A DNA stretch of 64,000 bases from Intoshia linei. Its lineage: Eukaryota; Orthonectida; Rhopaluridae. The translations under genes and the position numbers were made by a program. Shown here piece by piece: positions 62,501 to 64,000 of the stretch (position 1 is its first letter; each line of letters begins with the position of its first letter). The notes under the pieces were generated by a model, which worked only from the letters and a program-made list of their open reading frames with translations, was not told the origin of the DNA and searched no databases. The stretch is from contig LWCA01000017.1 of the NCBI GenBank assembly GCA_001642005.1, positions 1 through 64,000 on the forward strand, read 5' to 3'.

Positions 62501-63106
62501 GAAAAGATTAAACCCGGTTGAGCCAATGTTAAATTCAACTTATTCATTAATTCGTTCGACAAGGTACCATTTAAATTTAAATTTAAACTTAAATTTGCAA
62601 TGTTAATTTTCAGATCTGTCCCAATATATAGAGGAGTACTATATAAACATTCCATATACGTGGCATTTGAAAAAATTTCGTTCGTCGAAAACGTAGAACT
62701 GATTATAGACATGGAAATTGGTAACTTTACTCGAGGTTCAATTTCTCTATTTCTGAAATCGCCGTCAGGAACAATTTCTCGATTATTGGGGACAAGAATT
62801 GCTGACACGTCAAATAAAAAAATTAATTTTACATTTAGTAGTTTACAATTTTGGGGAGAAGACCCCAATGGAGTTTGGGATTTTACATTGGACACTCTTG
62901 AAAAACCATTGCAATTTTCCCCGGTTAAAATCCACACTTTATCTGTACGATTCTATGGATTAGAAAATTATCCAACAATCAAAACATGGCATGACTCTGA
63001 ACGTGTTAGTCCCATTTATTTACAATATCTCAACGAAAAAAGCTATGATGATCCAATCAATACTTATACCTTTATTTCAAATGTTGAAAAAAGACAAAAA
63101 TTGTAA
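56558..63106 (+). CDS. Proprotein convertase (furin/kexin-type subtilase), 13 exons
   Basis: A secretory-pathway endoprotease that cleaves precursors after basic residues. Exons: 56558-56692, 57107-57193, 57442-57714, 60031-60150, 60186-60265, 60503-60591, 61459-61554, 61592-61668, 61703-61778, 61817-61971, 62194-62294, 62342-62563, 62614-63106; 667 residues. A signal peptide ([16 protein letters not shown]) is followed by a prodomain with ISKRSK and further basic sites. The catalytic set is complete: Asp191 in ILDDGIF, His233 in HGTKCAG, Asn334 in WATGNGG and Ser413 in [12 protein letters not shown]. Oxyanion Asn excludes PC2, which has Asp. The P domain follows ([20 protein letters not shown]). 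There is no Cys-rich domain or membrane anchor after it, so the enzyme should be soluble. Two long introns hold Helitron-like copies. Confidence 0.93.
57801..58010. mobile_element. hAT-type MITE with perfect 8-bp duplication
   Basis: 210 bp, starting CAGTAGTTTTCCACC and ending GGTTGAAAACACGG, with gtataaat at 57793-57800 and 58011-58018. In the third intron of the convertase. Internal halves carry inverted GCGCGACCCCC-like text. Confidence 0.75.
58866..59640 (-). repeat. Helitron-like copy in a convertase intron
   Basis: Runs on the minus strand from the GTTACCGTTTATTTCAATAA block to the CATTGCTACGCAA-like block (here TTCATTACTACGCAATTTTT). Both extreme termini are lost. It retains the GTTAGTTGTATCCTGTTAAC motif. 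Confidence 0.6.
60790..61345 (-). repeat. Helitron-like copy, diverged subfamily
   Basis: Lies in the sixth intron of the convertase. The minus-strand 5' side reads TTACTTATGTAAAATTAAA, close to the subfamily at 24490-25246, and includes GTTATATCCAGTTAACAC. Termini are decayed. Confidence 0.45.
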
Positions 63107-63171
63107 CATTAAATTTATAGACACGGGGTATTATTCAAAATGTACAAATGTAATGTATTCTTGACTATATT

Positions 63172-63732
63172 TTAAAATACTGAATTCAAAGATTCATCCA
63201 TTGATTCAGAATCAGAATCAGAATTGCCTTGATCACTCAAATTGTGTAATAAATCATTTTCATTGCTTTTCATTTCATTAAAAGTTTCGTACAATTTTTC
63301 ATAGACATTTTCTTTTTCGGCCAATATACTTTGTATTGATTTATTAGAAATTTCGTCTGGTAGGTTGCTTTTATCTTCAAATACATTATTTACTGTGGCA
63401 CACGAGTTTTCTGTACTATCATAACCAGATTTGTAATCATTATTTAGGAGGGGTGAAATACCTTAATTTTATTATTATTAAATTTGATGTATTAAAAATT
63501 TTAATCTTGAAATGTACAAATACCTTTAGACGTATCACAAGGCGTGTTTTGAACATATTCGTATAGTTGATGTGTTTCATCTTTTATCTACAATTTAAAA
63601 TGTGATTATTATAAATAGTTATTTGACAATACATAATTTTGAGGAATAAATGGATAATTTTCTTCGCTTTTATGGTTAATGGAATTCATAGGCAAGTCTT
63701 TATTTTTATTCTTTTTGGCTTTTTTTAATCTA
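63172..63732 (-). CDS. Unknown gene, 3' part, three exons
   Basis: Not recognised. Exons 63732-63633, 63587-63524 and 63461-63172 join in phase through short GT-AG introns. The protein begins (as seen) with a lysine-rich run KKAKKNKNKDLPMNS, then IKDETHQLYEYVQNTPC, then a Ser/Asp/Glu-rich tail including ILAEKENVYEKLYETF and DSDSESMDESLNSVF. The first visible exon lacks a clear start and is followed upstream by a Helitron-like copy, so the 5' end is beyond or lost. Tail-to-tail with the convertase, 65 bp between the stops. Confidence 0.6.
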
Positions 63733-63785
63733 TTTTAATTTAAATAATGTTCGTATATCCTTAAATATAATATATTTTAATTTAA

Positions 63786-64000
63786 GGATTCTTATTATAT
63801 ATCCACTTTATTTCAATAACTACCAGTCTTAGAATTTTATAAAGTCCATATTTCAATTACAGTTTTTTCTGGGGGATATAATAAAATAAATTTCAACCTC
63901 CCAATTTCACATCTTACGAGTCAAAAACCCGAGTTTTCCCTCTTTTTGAAAATCAAACAAGTTGAAGAATTTAATTATATATACGCTAATACTGATTTTA
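63786..64000 (+). repeat. Helitron-like copy running off the window
   Basis: Begins near TTCTTATTATATATCC and continues through ACTACCAGTCTTAGAATTTT and CAATTTCACATCTTACGAGT. The window ends in the middle of the element. Confidence 0.6.

Noticed and set aside
62482-62937. 151-residue minus-strand frame.
   Set aside because: Antisense shadow of the convertase P-domain exons.
1-64000. Search for CRISPR arrays, phage genes, operons or tRNA/rRNA genes.
   Set aside because: None seen. Gene structure is eukaryotic throughout.

Overview
The window looks like nuclear DNA of a small, gene-dense animal with an extremely A+T-rich genome. Evidence is the set of metazoan genes (TTC12, EB1/MAPRE, HTATSF1, an F-BAR/RhoGAP protein, TPPP, an SLC6 transporter, a Nova-like KH protein, MFSD1, CLCC1 and a furin/kexin-type convertase). 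They are split by GT-AG introns that are mostly only 31-60 nt long, while a few kilobase introns are filled with transposon debris. A ciliary assembly factor (TTC12), a solute transporter and a prohormone-type convertase mean a real, ciliated metazoan. A much reduced spiralian such as an orthonectid (Intoshia) would fit, but that is inference from style only. No tRNA, rRNA, CRISPR array or bacterial-type regulatory site was seen.

Layout, left to right. 0.5-7.1 kb: TTC12 on the minus strand, 13 exons. 8.9-9.9 kb: a RASD-like small GTPase (minus). 10.5-17.0 kb: an EB1 gene (minus) whose first two introns are packed with hAT, Helitron-like and palindromic elements. 17.3-19.0 kb: HTATSF1 (minus), probably compact. 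20.7 kb: a tiny two-exon single-pass membrane protein (plus). 21.2-22.3 kb: an acidic unknown protein (minus). 22.3-29.0 kb: an F-BAR/RhoGAP gene (minus, 15 exons). 31.3-31.9 kb: TPPP (minus). 32.9-40.4 kb: a complete 15-exon SLC6 transporter (minus) with a Nova-like two-KH gene nested in one intron. 40.6-44.2 kb: a pogo element inside the terminal hairpin of a Helitron-like element, then a Tc1 element cut by a gap. 45.0-46.2 kb: a G-alpha-q pseudogene (plus). 47.0-48.5 kb: intronless MFSD1 (plus). 49.1-51.7 kb: a Tc1 relic and a foldback element. 52.3-53.9 kb: CLCC1 (minus). 54.5-55.7 kb: a nearly full-length mariner. 56.6-63.1 kb: a 13-exon proprotein convertase (plus). 63.2-63.7 kb: part of an unknown gene (minus).

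Exon models were built by hand from splice sites and reading phase. For TTC12, the GTPase, EB1, the acidic protein, F-BAR/RhoGAP, TPPP, SLC6, Nova-like, CLCC1 and the convertase the summed exon lengths are exact multiples of three, which supports the models.

The dominant repeat is a roughly 1 kb non-autonomous family with Helitron hallmarks: it starts TC, ends in CTAG or CTGG, has a terminal hairpin, and sits between A and T. Copies or pieces occur at more than fifteen places. They lie in introns, next to gene 3' ends, and at all three single-N assembly joins (30298, 37045, 44244)
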